A stretch of 64,000 nt of DNA from Latrodectus hesperus (lineage: Eukaryota > Arthropoda > Arachnida > Araneae > Theridiidae), in assembly GCA_037975125.1 (NCBI GenBank), contig CM075854.1:64039071-64103070 (forward strand), written 5' to 3'. A program made the position numbers and the translations under genes. The notes beneath the pieces are model-generated. The model was not told where the DNA came from. It worked only from the letters and a program-made list of their open reading frames with translations, and did not search any database. This document shows positions 20,680 through 36,330 of the stretch, one piece after another (positions within the stretch are counted from its first letter, which is position 1; every line of letters begins with the position of its first letter).

Positions 20680-21330
20680 CCAATTTGTGGCACACTTTCG
20701 CTTCAAACTTCAAACTCATAACCTTATGAAAACTCATAAAAATGAGCGATAAAATTTCGATAGAGGGATGAGACCGTTCGATACGAGAGTGGGAGATGCC
20801 ATGGGTGGGATAGAAACACATGGAAGAAGCGTTCCTTTTCTTTATTTTTTGCTCATGCTTTCGGAGGGTGGATAAGGGATTTCTAGGAAGTAGGACATAG
20901 CACCGCTATTGTCGACCGGCAAATAACGGAAGACAATAGAGCAGTTAATTCTAGGTGGTGCATAGAGGGAGGAAATAGAGCGGGAACAACTCCACTCTCA
21001 ATTCAGACTTTCGAGAAATGTTTTTCTATCCAATCCCACCTATCAAGTAGAAAGGAAAGAAAGACAAAAAGCTGAACCGAAAAAGGAGGAGTACATAGTC
21101 CAGAGTTAACTTCTTTTCTTCCAAAGGAAATAGCATTCCTTCTTTTATAGCACAATACCGATTGAAAGCAGTGCAAAGTTGGAAAGACTTTGGATCGTTA
21201 ACCATCCATCTGGACGTCTTTTGGAGGATGATCGCACTCAAATCCTCGAGCGAGTAATTGGGCTTCGCACAACAAACACTAAATGGTATTTCTTTCGGTT
21301 CAGCAGAAAGCTGCTGTAAGCAAGACTTGG
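20680..21330. promoter_or_regulatory. GC-richer unique block, candidate regulatory or exon region
   Basis: About 650 bp of mixed composition with many CpG sites (TTCGATACGAGAG, TTGTCGACCGGC, CCTCGAGCGAG) inside AT-rich DNA. Short open frames cross it (- strand 21241-21026, + strand 21258-21509) but none resembles a family I know. A small inverted repeat CTATTGTC/GACAATAG (20906-20913, 20932-20939) surrounds GACCGGC. It is not repeated elsewhere in the window. Its role is unknown; a promoter, enhancer or untranslated exon would fit. Confidence 0.3.
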
Positions 21331-23090
21331 AAAGAAATGCTTTTAATTTTTTAAAGAAACTCTTAAAACAGAGAATGTTCCGTTTAGTCTCCCACCTTAA
21401 AACCCATTCCTATGTAAAATTTTCACTAAAAATTTTTTTCCATTCATGGAAATTATTTACACTAACAAAAATTGACTTTAATCTTGCTCAGTTTACTTTA
21501 ACTGTTTAATAGATCCGTTTTGAAATTCATGATTTTGAATTATAGATAAAATTTAATTAAAATATGTAAACAAAAATAACCACAAATGTTAATATTATTT
21601 CCACGGCTTTAATTACATTTTTGTAGATAATTCCTTTAACTAAATTACAATTTAAGTTTTATTCAATACTCTTATTAATTACTTTGCTGTATGAATGAAA
21701 TGACGCTCATATAAACGTAACTTGCATATAACATATTAACTCACACTATTGTACTACTTTGCAGCTATTTTAAAAATTAAAAGTTTTTTAATATAAACTA
21801 ACAAAGTAAAAGTATATTATAATAACTAAATACATTGTATATATATGTAACACATAAAATAAAAAATTATAAATTGACTATCATATACATATTTAACCCT
21901 TATAGATCAATTCACATGAGGAATATAGACCAAAAACATTCCGTAAAACGACAAATGATTGCTTAATGTTTTATGTGTAGTTACAAAGTTGAATAATAGA
22001 TAGCTATTGTTTTGTGACTGAGTATTTCCTGTTACCATTGATAGTAATTAGCTACTGATATTTTGTGATATTATACCAGTGATGAATGATATTGATCTTC
22101 AAACCTGAAAAATAAAGAATATTTTCTTGAATATTCCCTCAGTTGTTCAAATACAATGTAGGATATTTAATAATTATAAAAAAATTTAAATGCCTAATAA
22201 TGCAAATTTATATTACAAATAGTTTTAAATTAGAATACTTGCACGAAAATAATCTTCACCATCCTAAAATATATAAGATTTCAAATATTCTTGTGGTTTG
22301 GATAGTCAAATTCTCTGCCACTGATTAACTTTTCTCATTAACTGTACAGTTCTAATCAAGGCTACAATTAATTAAGTCAATCTGAAACATTCTCTTTAAG
22401 CATAATTCGTTAGATTAAACAAGCAATGTGTTAGATTCTTTGATTTACCTACAAAGTGTAAAAAAATGAATACAGGCCAATAAGAAACTTCTTTGTAACT
22501 ATAATTGAACCGATTACATCTTAAAAATACGACGGGTTACATATTGAATGTAGTAATAAGTGCTGTCGAAAAATTTTATCTTTAACAGATTATCGGTCTA
22601 AACAAAAAAATGTGAATTTTCTATATGTTATTTCTTTGAAACTAGGTGACAAACAACATAAAAGCCATATGTAAGTTATTTGAACAACCACCTTGTGCCT
22701 TTGTATTTCTGGAGAACTTTTATAGACATTGGATAGCACTCCCATGTTACAAGAAAGAAAGTCTGCTTAAAATTCTCGGTAGATGTCGATGCAAGAAATA
22801 AAAGCAAAACATCCATATCTCGTTGCTCAATAGTGTTTAAGAATGAATCCGGTTTTTCTAGTCCAGTTTGAGATCCTGCCACTAAATTGCGGTGAGCCTC
22901 TTTATATTTTAAGTTCAAATATTGCCAACATGTAAGTACAAAAAATAAAAAGAAACGATTCAAAAATACCATTTTTAAGAGTTAATATGCTTCATAACTC
23001 GGCGTCTTACGTGATTCACTTTTAACTTTTGTCGAATGCTTGATATTGTTGAAGACATTGTACTTATTAGAGTTTTATATCTGGAATATT
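21331..23090. other. AT-rich DNA with one unassigned ATG frame
   Basis: On the - strand 22972-22676 encodes 98 residues from an ATG (start MVFLNRFFLF, later IEQRDMDVLLLF), ending just before a stop. Its residue mix is more protein-like than neighbouring frames, but I recognise no family and see no supporting splice or promoter signals. It may belong to the repeat that follows at 23412. Confidence 0.4.
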
Positions 23091-23100
23091 ATCAATTCTT

Positions 23101-23402
23101 GTTGCAGTTGTTTACTAATGACACTTGGACAAGCCAAGTTTACTATGCTATGCGAATAAAGTCAATTGGGAGCGTCTTTCGTTTTAATCAGAGCACTATG
23201 ACGGTGAAAGTACGACTTTGCTCTACACACATGCCATAACGCGTTTATAGGGTAGGCAACCATTCACACCTCATTCATACAAGGAAAGTACAAAGACAGG
23301 ATAGATAGAGAGAGAAAATACATCCATGTCCGAACCAGGATTTGAACCCCGGACCTCCTTATCCGTATTCAGACACGCTGACCACTAGACAAGTTGGTCG
23401 GC
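23101..23402 (-). mobile_element. SINE family A, full-length copy 2
   Basis: Reverse-oriented copy. It starts on the + strand with TTGTTGCAGTTG (the complement of the CAA-type tail) and ends with the complement of the tRNA-like head (GACCACTAGACAAGTTGGTCGGC); box B reads as GGATTTGAACC on the + strand. It contains the family landmarks CTCCCAATTGACTT, ACCCTATAAACGCGT and the CATGGATGT region. The target duplication ATCAATTCT lies at 23091-23099 and 23403-23411. It was inserted into an older repeat whose right part continues at 23412. Confidence 0.88.
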
Positions 23403-23411
23403 ATCAATTCT

Positions 23412-23747
23412 AAGACAGCAATAGTCTGACTAGTTTGTGCATTCTTTTTCATTATCGAAAAATAATGCGTTTGAATCCCAATCCATTCGAAGATCCGTCG
23501 TATTCGCAAATGGTGGCTGAGGTATGTTAAATGTTTCTTGGTCACCACGTCCTGCATGTAAAATTATACCTCTGGTTGTGACGACCAAGTCTTTGGGTCT
23601 TCTGCTTGATCCCTGCTTCTAAATTACGAAGACCAACATTCTGGGTTACAATAGCACACCCACTGGGTGCCCCACTATATAAGGTGTCATTACTTCCTCT
23701 CCTTGTAGTACTGAAAGATAGAAATTTTAGTAACCTGGTATTATACA
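23412..23747 (+). repeat. Unclassified dispersed repeat, copy 1, split by a SINE
   Basis: Matches 54285-54594 in the same orientation, diverged and with small gaps. Shared blocks include TAGTCTG, TTTTCATT, TCGAAGAT, TGAGGTA, CTTGCTTCTAAATTA, GGGTGCCCC against TTGCCCCTC, CTTGTAGT and CTAGTAACC at the end. The last bases before the SINE (ATATTATCAATTCT) also resemble the other copy (AAATTTTCTATTCT), so the SINE landed inside this repeat. Frames on both strands are broken. An LTR-retrotransposon 5' region is possible, since copy 2 has AATAAA just upstream, but this is not shown. Confidence 0.6.
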
Positions 23748-26146
23748 ACAAAAATTCTTATATTACTATAAATTATGTATTTACGTTTTAACAATGTTAT
23801 ATGTAGAGAAGAGGCTGGTTGTTATGAGCTGTGCTAAAATGAAACTGTTCCCGAACTTATCTTAGGCGCTTTTGGGGAATTGTTTTACAAAGCAACACTT
23901 ATGTATTTCTTCAGAATTTTGGATATAGGGTTTTTAGAAGGTAAAAATGAAAAGTAGCTTCCCAGTCCTTATCAGTAACTTAATTTTCTTGCTTATAATT
24001 TCTACCAGATTATAATTTTTGAAGCATTTTAAACTCTTTGTTTTGTTAATTTTATATTAACTGCGACTTATGTATCAAATTTCTTGTCTCCGAGAAACTT
24101 TACTGATTTCATTTGTAGTCATAAAACTATACCAGTGTTACTGGATACAAAATCAAAACGTATGTTTTAAAAACCTTAATACCTAACAGTGTTAATATAT
24201 TCTTGTAAAGCAAATTTAATCACAAAAATAGATTACATATGGATTGTTTAAAATGCATATTACTTTTGTTCAATTTCAATAGAAATATCTTTGTTTTTAT
24301 ACATAAATTTGATCATTTTTTAAATATTTACGTAAAATTCCCATATTTAGATTGATAGTTGATTGCATATATTTTATGCATGTTATCTCATAATTACCAA
24401 ATTATTGTTAGAGGTAGTACTTGGCTTAATTTCTTCCCTACAAATCATCATTGCGCACCTAATTTTTAAATCATTTATTTTGTCTAAATCTGAGTTACAA
24501 ACTCCTTATTTTCTCAGTGGATGACAGTGGCAGTTTAATTTAAGAGAATTTAATACGTGTCTTGTACGACAAGGATTATTTCGTACGACTTGTAACGAGT
24601 AAGTAGCTTGATACATTTTTATTCAATCCGAAAGCCATCCAGTAAACCAGTTGTGCACTAATATGATTCGATTTTAAATCGATTACCAGAGAAGAGAAAA
24701 GAATTGAAAAGAGGGGAACTTGCTTTTCACGATTAGAATATTTATACTAAACTTTTTAATTTAAAGATCTCTCTCTCTCTCTCTCTCTTTATACAATTTA
24801 AACTATGGAAAAATAAATTAAAATATAAATTTCTTAAATTTTTCGAATTATATTGGTAAAAGTAGGATATTTTTATTTAAAATATATATTGTTATAATTA
24901 ATTAAAATTGGGATGTATAGATGATTGATTTCACATGCATATATGCAACTAACAAGTTCTAAATATGTTATAATAAATAAAATTGCTTTTAACACAGGTT
25001 AACATTGTAACAATGGCAGAATTAAAGAATTTGAGCGTCTTTTGATTGAAATTTGTGTATTAAAACCCTGTTTTAAATCTCACATCTAGAAAAGGGAAGG
25101 AAATGGAAAACCGTAGCTCATTTTTTACAATTATTGATCTTAAACTGAGAATACTTTGAACAATTTCTTACACTATATCTGAATATGTATAGTATAATTT
25201 TTTTATGAAAATAGAAAGTTAGCATATCACGTATTATTTTTTAAATATTTCCTAGTTCTGTTTTATTTATAAAGTTATATTAATATATTATGTTAACATA
25301 TATAATTTTTTTTAAATTTTCTCTTTTATTTTATAGTTAAAATTATATCTTAAAATATTTTTATAAAAGAGCAATTCAAAATTAATATATTTAAAAGTAG
25401 TTTCAATAATATATGATATTTTAATAACAGAAATGAACTACAAACAATTTTGAAAAACTTAAATGAAATTTTGTCACATCTCATTTAGATTTATTGAATT
25501 AAAAAGAAATGTTTCCTAAAATTATTTAACTCTGAATACCTGTATAATATACTCATTAACTATAACCTTACCACTTTTCTGTTAAGTAATAATTAACGGC
25601 TGTGGAGAGTTAAAAATAAACGAGATGTTTATGTAAATCACTACATGGTTTCAGAAAAGCTTATTTTTACGTAAAACGTTTGCTTAAATGGCCCTATTTA
25701 GTTTTGCAGCATTATGAGAATTCTTAAATCACCTTAAAATCCTTTAGATGTGGGAGGCGATTATTTCTACTTTCCTTTTCAAAAACCTTTTTTTGTCCAA
25801 AGAAATATGATAAGAGGAGCCTTTCAAAATTTTGCTGAAGACATCTTATAATGTCAACTCATTAAATAAACGGTTATTTCCTCCGCTCAACTTATTTTGG
25901 AACGAAATACATTTGCGCTTACTGTAAAAGAGTTACATATCATTAAAAAATGTGCCTGGCAAAATTAACCCCATTTATTTTAAATTAATAATACTCAAAA
26001 TCTGCAGAAATTTATGAATTAATAATATAGAACAATATAAATTACACTTACTTCCAAATAATTTTGTAATGCATTAACACTCTACAGTTATAAATTGACT
26101 CTCAATAAATATAACATGATTTGACTAAAATTTATTAACAAATGTC
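23748..26146. other. AT-rich non-coding DNA
   Basis: Only a (CT) run of about 22 bp at 24767-24788 stands out. No gene is supported. Confidence 0.5.
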
Positions 26147-26158
26147 AAAATATTATTT

Positions 26159-26430
26159 GTTGTTGTGGTCGTGTACCAGCTAGGCTGGTAATATGGGGTG
26201 CGCTGCTTCACTTTTTCAACTGAACCATATTTTTGTGTGGTCGACTTCTTCAGTACACACATGCCATAGGGACCCGTTTATAGGGTAGGCAATCATTCAC
26301 AACATATTCATACACAGAAAGGACAAAGACAGGATAGATAGAGATAGTACATCCATGCCCGAACTGGGATTCGAACCCAGGACCACCCTATCCGTAGACA
26401 GGGACTCTGACCACTAAACAGGGGGGCGGC
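26159..26430 (-). mobile_element. SINE family A, full-length copy 3
   Basis: Reverse-oriented copy with a perfect 12 bp target duplication, AAAATATTATTT, at 26147-26158 and 26431-26442. It starts TGTTGTTGTGG (complement of the CAA-type tail), contains GACCCGTTTATAGGGTAGGC and TACATCCATGCCCGAAC, box B complement GGATTCGAACC, and ends at the head complement CTGACCACTAAACAGGGGGGC. Box B matches the tRNA consensus better here than in copy 2. The 5' part of the body (26165-26240) differs from copies 1 and 2, so it may belong to a subfamily. Confidence 0.9.
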
Positions 26431-26442
26431 AAAATATTATTT

Positions 26443-28959
26443 AACATTAGCTTAAATATTATTCATTAAGGACAGTAAAATTTATACATATATGGAAACA
26501 ACAGACAATTTAATAAATTATGTCATAAATTTCAATATTTATGAATAATATCTTAAGAATAAACCAAATGAAAGGAGAAAAACAACACAGGAAAACAAAA
26601 CTTCATAAGTGAAAGCTTAAAATCTTGAGTAAAAACATTAACAATGTTATTGAAAACGCTGAAAAAGGAATTTTAAAGTTATATGTATTTTATTATTATC
26701 ACTGAATTTTGATATATTGAACTAGGATCGAATAAATGAAAGAAATTTTAGATTTTAGAAAGAGATGAAAAATATTTTTTAACCTGTCGGAATTTGTCAG
26801 CTCATAGATAGATAACTCAGATATGAGATGCAGATAAAGGGAATATCATACATAATGGATTACTTTAAATTATCTTATAATGACTATAAAATTTCATGAA
26901 TATAAAAATACACTATTGCAGAAAATTTTATTTACAAAATTGTTTTATGTTAACATACTTGCTAGTTTCATTTATTTGAATATAATAGTTATATTGTATA
27001 CATTGATATAAAAACAAAATAAAAATAGGTAGAACATTATAAAGCAAAATAAATAAATCATATTAAATTTCATATACCTTTGTATCGACTTAATCATATT
27101 TAATATATGATTTTAATTCATTAAAATCATTTACTGTTTATATTCTACAGTGTTATAAGCAATCATGACATCATTAGATAATTAGGTAAATGTTAGTCAT
27201 GTTTTTTATACTATTAAAATGTCAGGGTTAGAAATGTATGAAAAATTCGAATAATAAAAGTAGAAAAAGATATAAAACACTAGCTATTTATAATTTTAGC
27301 GCGTTTTTTTCCAATTGAGACCCAATACTTACAAATATGTATCTTAAAATATAATCATATAAAAGTTATGTTTATTATTTCATATTTCTTATCATGTATT
27401 TCATAGAATTCGTGGATGCAAGAACTGAGAAATATATTTTTTAAACTCTTTGTTATCCAATAAAAGTGTTAACATATTAAAAGTGAAGCAATTAATACTT
27501 TAATTAAAATCAACCAAAATCTTGAGTTGTTTATGAAGATAATTTATGGTTTTATTTTGAAATAAAAGGAATTAAATGATATTCGAAACGATTTAAAAAA
27601 CAGTAATTTGATTCGCGTAAATAATAAATGTAGATTATCTCGAAAAATTTCATAAAACAGATATTTACCTTGCAACATAGATTATTAAAAGCTTTTATAT
27701 TTACGAAACATTATGAGCTGCTTCGTTTAGTTCATATTATATATATAATTGAATTGCAAATTGTTTGCAAAATATTCTAATCATTTTATTGTAATAATAA
27801 AAACAGTTCTTTTTGAATGGTGTTCTAAATTTCATTGCTTTTACATTAAAACGTTATTTATGTACGCGGTAGAATATTTCAAATTAATAAAATTTAAAAA
27901 AGAGAAAAGTAAGATAATAAAACGAATTTAGACGTTTATTCGCGAGGCAAGAAAAAATACACAATAATGTGAATTCTCATTGTTACTCTACATAAATTAA
28001 TAGAATAAAGGAATTTTTCCAAAATTTCTTATGGATAATTTAATGCAATTTTAGATTTTTTTATTCAATAAGTATTGTAATCTACAGTTTTTAAAAAGTT
28101 TAAAAGAATGATTTAAATAAATTTTAATATAGTGTTTTATTAGAAATTGTTGCCATAAAACTTGAGCTGCGGGTATAACTGCTACTATTATTGCATTACC
28201 ACCTTAATAATATAGTTTTCTACGTTCTAATTATAATACGAGACACTATAATTAGAATTATGTTCTAAATTATAATGTTTATTACATTATATTAGAATCT
28301 AATCTTCATGTATAAGAGAAAATGTTTTACAGAATATTAGTTATCAAGTTAATTATTAGTTTTAACCAAAGAAAATGTTTCTGACATTAAATCAGATTCC
28401 AATTTGATGAGGAAAAATACTTGAAATGACGCAAAATATTATTTTTACTCTATGCAGATTTATAGAATTATGTAGAATTCTTTTATAAATTTGATTTAAT
28501 ACAATGTATAGTTCATTTTTTTAACGTATAAAATGGCGGATAATTTTTATGCTGAAATATATAAGCTAAATCAATTTTGATATCGTGTTCTATTGTTAAT
28601 TTATTGTTAATTTTTTTAAATGTATCATATATAAAGATGAATACTTCTTTGAATAAAGAATATACGATCTTTAAAGAAATAAAAAAAACATTTTATTAGC
28701 TTTTATAAATCCACTTCTCTCGAAATTCTTATTTCAACAAGGAAATAAATTAGTATTTAGTAATATATGCGAATCGTTTTATTCTTCATAAATCAACAAA
28801 AGGAACAAAACTCTTCGATAAAAAAGTGATGTATTTAATTCGGTTTTTCCTAAAATTCTATTAACACTATTTGCTTTAAGATTGAAATAATAAATCAAAT
28901 CGAAAGAAACGAGGGAAAAACAAATAAAAAATAGTAATCTTTCCCTATCAACATCAAAA
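26443..28959. other. AT-rich non-coding DNA
   Basis: Nothing recognised; a 60-codon frame at 27749-27931 is not convincing. Confidence 0.5.
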
Positions 28960-29201
28960 GGTGTTGAATAAAATGGTAATCCGATAAGCCTATAGATGGC
29001 GTTGTTTTAGTCGACGTCATAAATTCCATGAAGAAAGAGAAAGAGAGGATTTTCCGAAACCGAGCGGCATCAGTCAAGAGATACGCGTGAATTGGAGCTC
29101 ATTCGCGGGAAGATACAAGAGAAAAACACGTTATTTTTAATCTATCAAAGACGCTGAAATTTTTTTTTATTCTTCAGTGTGGCAATTTCAAACTTAAATA
29201 G
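28960..29201 (+). promoter_or_regulatory. Candidate promoter and non-coding first exon with splice donor
   Basis: A GC-richer block in AT-rich DNA. It contains TAGATGGCG (28993-29001), a GTCGACGTCA element (29010-29019), an arthropod initiator-like ATCAGTC (29070-29076), then mixed sequence with CpG sites (ACGCGTG, TTCGCGGG). At 29200-29206 AGGTGAG is a good match to a 5' splice site. Together this is what a promoter with an untranslated first exon would look like on the + strand. No coding potential follows nearby. Inference from motifs only; a conserved enhancer is equally possible. Confidence 0.3.
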
Positions 29202-29202
29202 G

Positions 29203-29475
29203 TGAGCTCTTTTATTGTATTAAATTCAAATAAAATGTTTTCCTTCACTTTGAAAATATATAATTCATTTTTTGGGAGAATAATGCAAGAAAACTTTTAT
29301 TAATTAATTATCGAAGGATATTTTTTCCTTTCAAATATTATAATTCATAATTTTAGAGATCGAAGATTTGGTAAAAACTTCTTTTAAAGCTAAATCGTAA
29401 AACTTAATGACACGTGGTTTAGATATCGTATAATTTTATTCATATCACTATATGTATCAGTGATATTATTGGAAA

Positions 29476-29481
<6 letters not shown>
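29203..29481. other. AT-rich non-coding DNA
   Basis: Would be the start of an intron if the donor at 29202 is real. Nothing else seen. Confidence 0.35.

Positions 29482-29550
<69 letters not shown>
29482..29550. repeat. (TA)n microsatellite
   Basis: About 69 bp of TA. Confidence 0.97.
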
Positions 29551-30807
<1,257 letters not shown>

Positions 30808-30815
30808 GTATATAT

Positions 30816-30865
30816 CTATAAATTTAAAATTTCATCATTAAATAGATGAAATTTTAAATTTATAG
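30816..30865. repeat. Perfect 21 bp inverted repeat
   Basis: Arms 30816-30836 and 30845-30865 are exact reverse complements around the 8-base loop ATTAAATA. The right arm begins GATGAAATTTTAAATTTATA. It lies 8 bp past a long TA/GT microsatellite. It could be a cruciform, a tiny fold-back remnant, or the product of template switching during replication of the unstable tract. Confidence 0.9.
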
Positions 30866-33980
<3,115 letters not shown>

Positions 33981-35549
33981 ACCTTAGAGAAGAAACCTGT
34001 ATAGAGAAATTTTATTATGTTTCGCGTCTGAATTCTTGCCAGGGATTGAATTAAGAACGTCTCCGTGAAACTTAATGAAATTTGCACCTGAATGTTGGTC
34101 TGTAACTAACTTAAAATATAAACTATGTTTCATCTCTAAATTTTGATTATAGCGATTTTAATTTAAATTGTTATTAATGTTAATCTGAATGCGCTGTATA
34201 AGTCTTGGGCTTGTGATGTTCTTGACTTACGCGCTGTAACACCGGTCCGGTACTCTTCTCACTCCAAGAAGGAAGTCGTTGTCCTGTATGCGTATTTATA
34301 AGGTTAGAAAAATATATATATCTATATAAGAACTACCCTTTTTCTACATTACCATGGTGTAATTATTATTTTTTTAAATATCATATTTAATATCTGTGTT
34401 TCATATATAATCAATATTTATATCATATATGGAAAAAAATAATTATTTTTCAAATTCTCTCAAATTGCTGCAAGCGTGTATTCTATTTTTCTAATGCAGA
34501 GCGGGAATAATCAGTACATTTATTTCAATATAACTTCAATATTTATTTAAAAACTAAAGGGAATTTTCAAATGATCCACATTTGACTCTTTGTAGCTGAT
34601 CTATACGTTTTGTGGTGCAAAGAAACCTGTTGAGTTAATTTAAGTAAATAGCAAATATGGTTAAAAACAATAAGTACCGTTACTTTTTCGCATTTTTTTC
34701 TTGAAAGTTAGAAATATATTTTCTTTTGGAAGATATTGGTTACGATAACAGATGGGCTTCGCCTACGAATGTTATAAAAAATGGTACTTCGTGAAAAATA
34801 TTTCAATCTTTGACTTATAAGAGAGATATGACATCTGCTTAAAATATCATATTCTTACTCACATTTTTGACTCTGTAATGAAAATATTGTTTTAAACTAA
34901 TGAAGCCATCAGCTTATCAAACAAAAATACACGCAAAACAGATAATTACAAACATTTTTTCACAGTTGATATACGATAGAATGTTCAGATTAAAATAAGT
35001 TAATTCACTTTTTGAAAAATTATCCACATTTTTGAGTAAACAATTTGAATTTCATATTTAGTGACATTATTCCCTTACTTTTGGAATGAAATATATTACT
35101 CAATATAGTGTATAAAAGATAATCCAACTTCTATAAAATCGCCTAGTTAAATTTGCTGAAAGGAACTTTATCACTTTTGTAAAAATGTACCGAAAGAAAC
35201 TAGGCTAAATTTTAATTCAGGGATTAACAAAATATAAACCATAACAAAAACTATATAGTCAATTTGTGTGAGAGATTATCTTCTTTTTAGACTACGAATT
35301 GTTCAAAGTTTCCTTCCCTTAGCATAAAAACAATTCCCGTATACGAATTCAAACAAAAGAATACTTTTCAATGCACTATATATATATTTTTTTACTATAA
35401 TATATGCAAAATTCGTATTTAGAATCTGAAAATACATTTATAAGCTAAAATGTCTCCACATTCCAAAGAACATACATACAACATTTGGAATCGGAAGTTT
35501 ATTTAATTCTGGTCTTATTTAGAAGAAGAACCATAATCATTTCGAGACA
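33981..35549. other. Non-coding, nothing recognised
   Basis: 34190-34300 is slightly GC-richer (GCGCTGTAACACCGGTCCGG) but carries no frame or RNA I can identify. Confidence 0.5.
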
Positions 35550-36330
35550 AAGTCCTATCCAACAGAAGTTAGACTTCACTGATTCTATCTCATTTGTTCC
35601 AGAGACATTTACTCAGGCACCACTGAAGTCTAAATCTTTCGCTTTTTTATCGCTCCCTATGGTTTCATTTAAGTGGATAAGTCAGTATATACAGCTTTGG
35701 GTCGTCACTGGTCAAAGGAAAAAAAAGAGGAAAAGTCGACCCCTATCGTCAAAGAATCGAAGGATGAAAAAAATCTATTCGAGTTTTTCCTACAAGAATA
35801 AGGCGGATCAGGTGCATTCTGTTAGACTACTTTCAAATGGACAACCATAGATCTAAGGAAAAGATCACTGCGTGAAAATGCAAAAATATTGCTTCTTAGA
35901 AAGAAAGAAATTAGTTTTAATTAAATGGCGCATGGCATGCATTGTCAAAAATGAAAAGCAAAACATGTCAAATATTAAACGCGTGAAAATATACTTGCTA
36001 ATTTCATTTCAAAATTAAAAAGTCGTTAAGTTAGAATAATTGACGATGAACTCTTTTCCAAATTAATTTTTTTAAAAAGATTCTTACTTAATTAGGGACA
36101 GTTTAAATTTCCATTTTAGCAAATCTGAAGCTTAAATTAAATTCCTATGTAACTGCGAAATAATATTCACCTTCTAGTTTGACATTTTTAATTAGTTTTC
36201 ATTTCTGCAAATGAGGATGTTGTTATGACAGTTTTATGCATCTAAAAACAAACTTCTGTTTTGGAGTTTAATTAGAATATCCCATAAAACTAATTTTAAT
36301 ATGCTAATGAAAGTCACAGTTTGATAGTGA
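35550..36330 (+). repeat. Unidentified duplicated module, copy A
   Basis: Matches 62721-63490 in the same orientation, 27 kb away. Identity is strongest at 35790-35850, where about 70 bp is nearly identical around the core CAAGAATAAGGCGGATCAGG and ACTACTTTCAAATGGACAA. It is weaker outward: CATTTACTCA, AGTCTAAATCTTTC, AAGTGGAT-AGTCA, CACTGGTCA, then TTAGTTTTAATTAAA and ATTTTAATATG-TAATGAA towards the 3' side. Frames through the core encode SSFSYKNKADQVHS here and SSFPYKNKADQVHS there, each ending at the same TAG. Neither frame resembles a known protein. It could be a dispersed repeat, a duplicated exon or a duplicated promoter region. Confidence 0.75.

Noticed and set aside
34180..34300. GC-richer patch considered as an RNA gene
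   Set aside because: I found no stem arrangement or promoter boxes typical of tRNA, 5S or snRNA.
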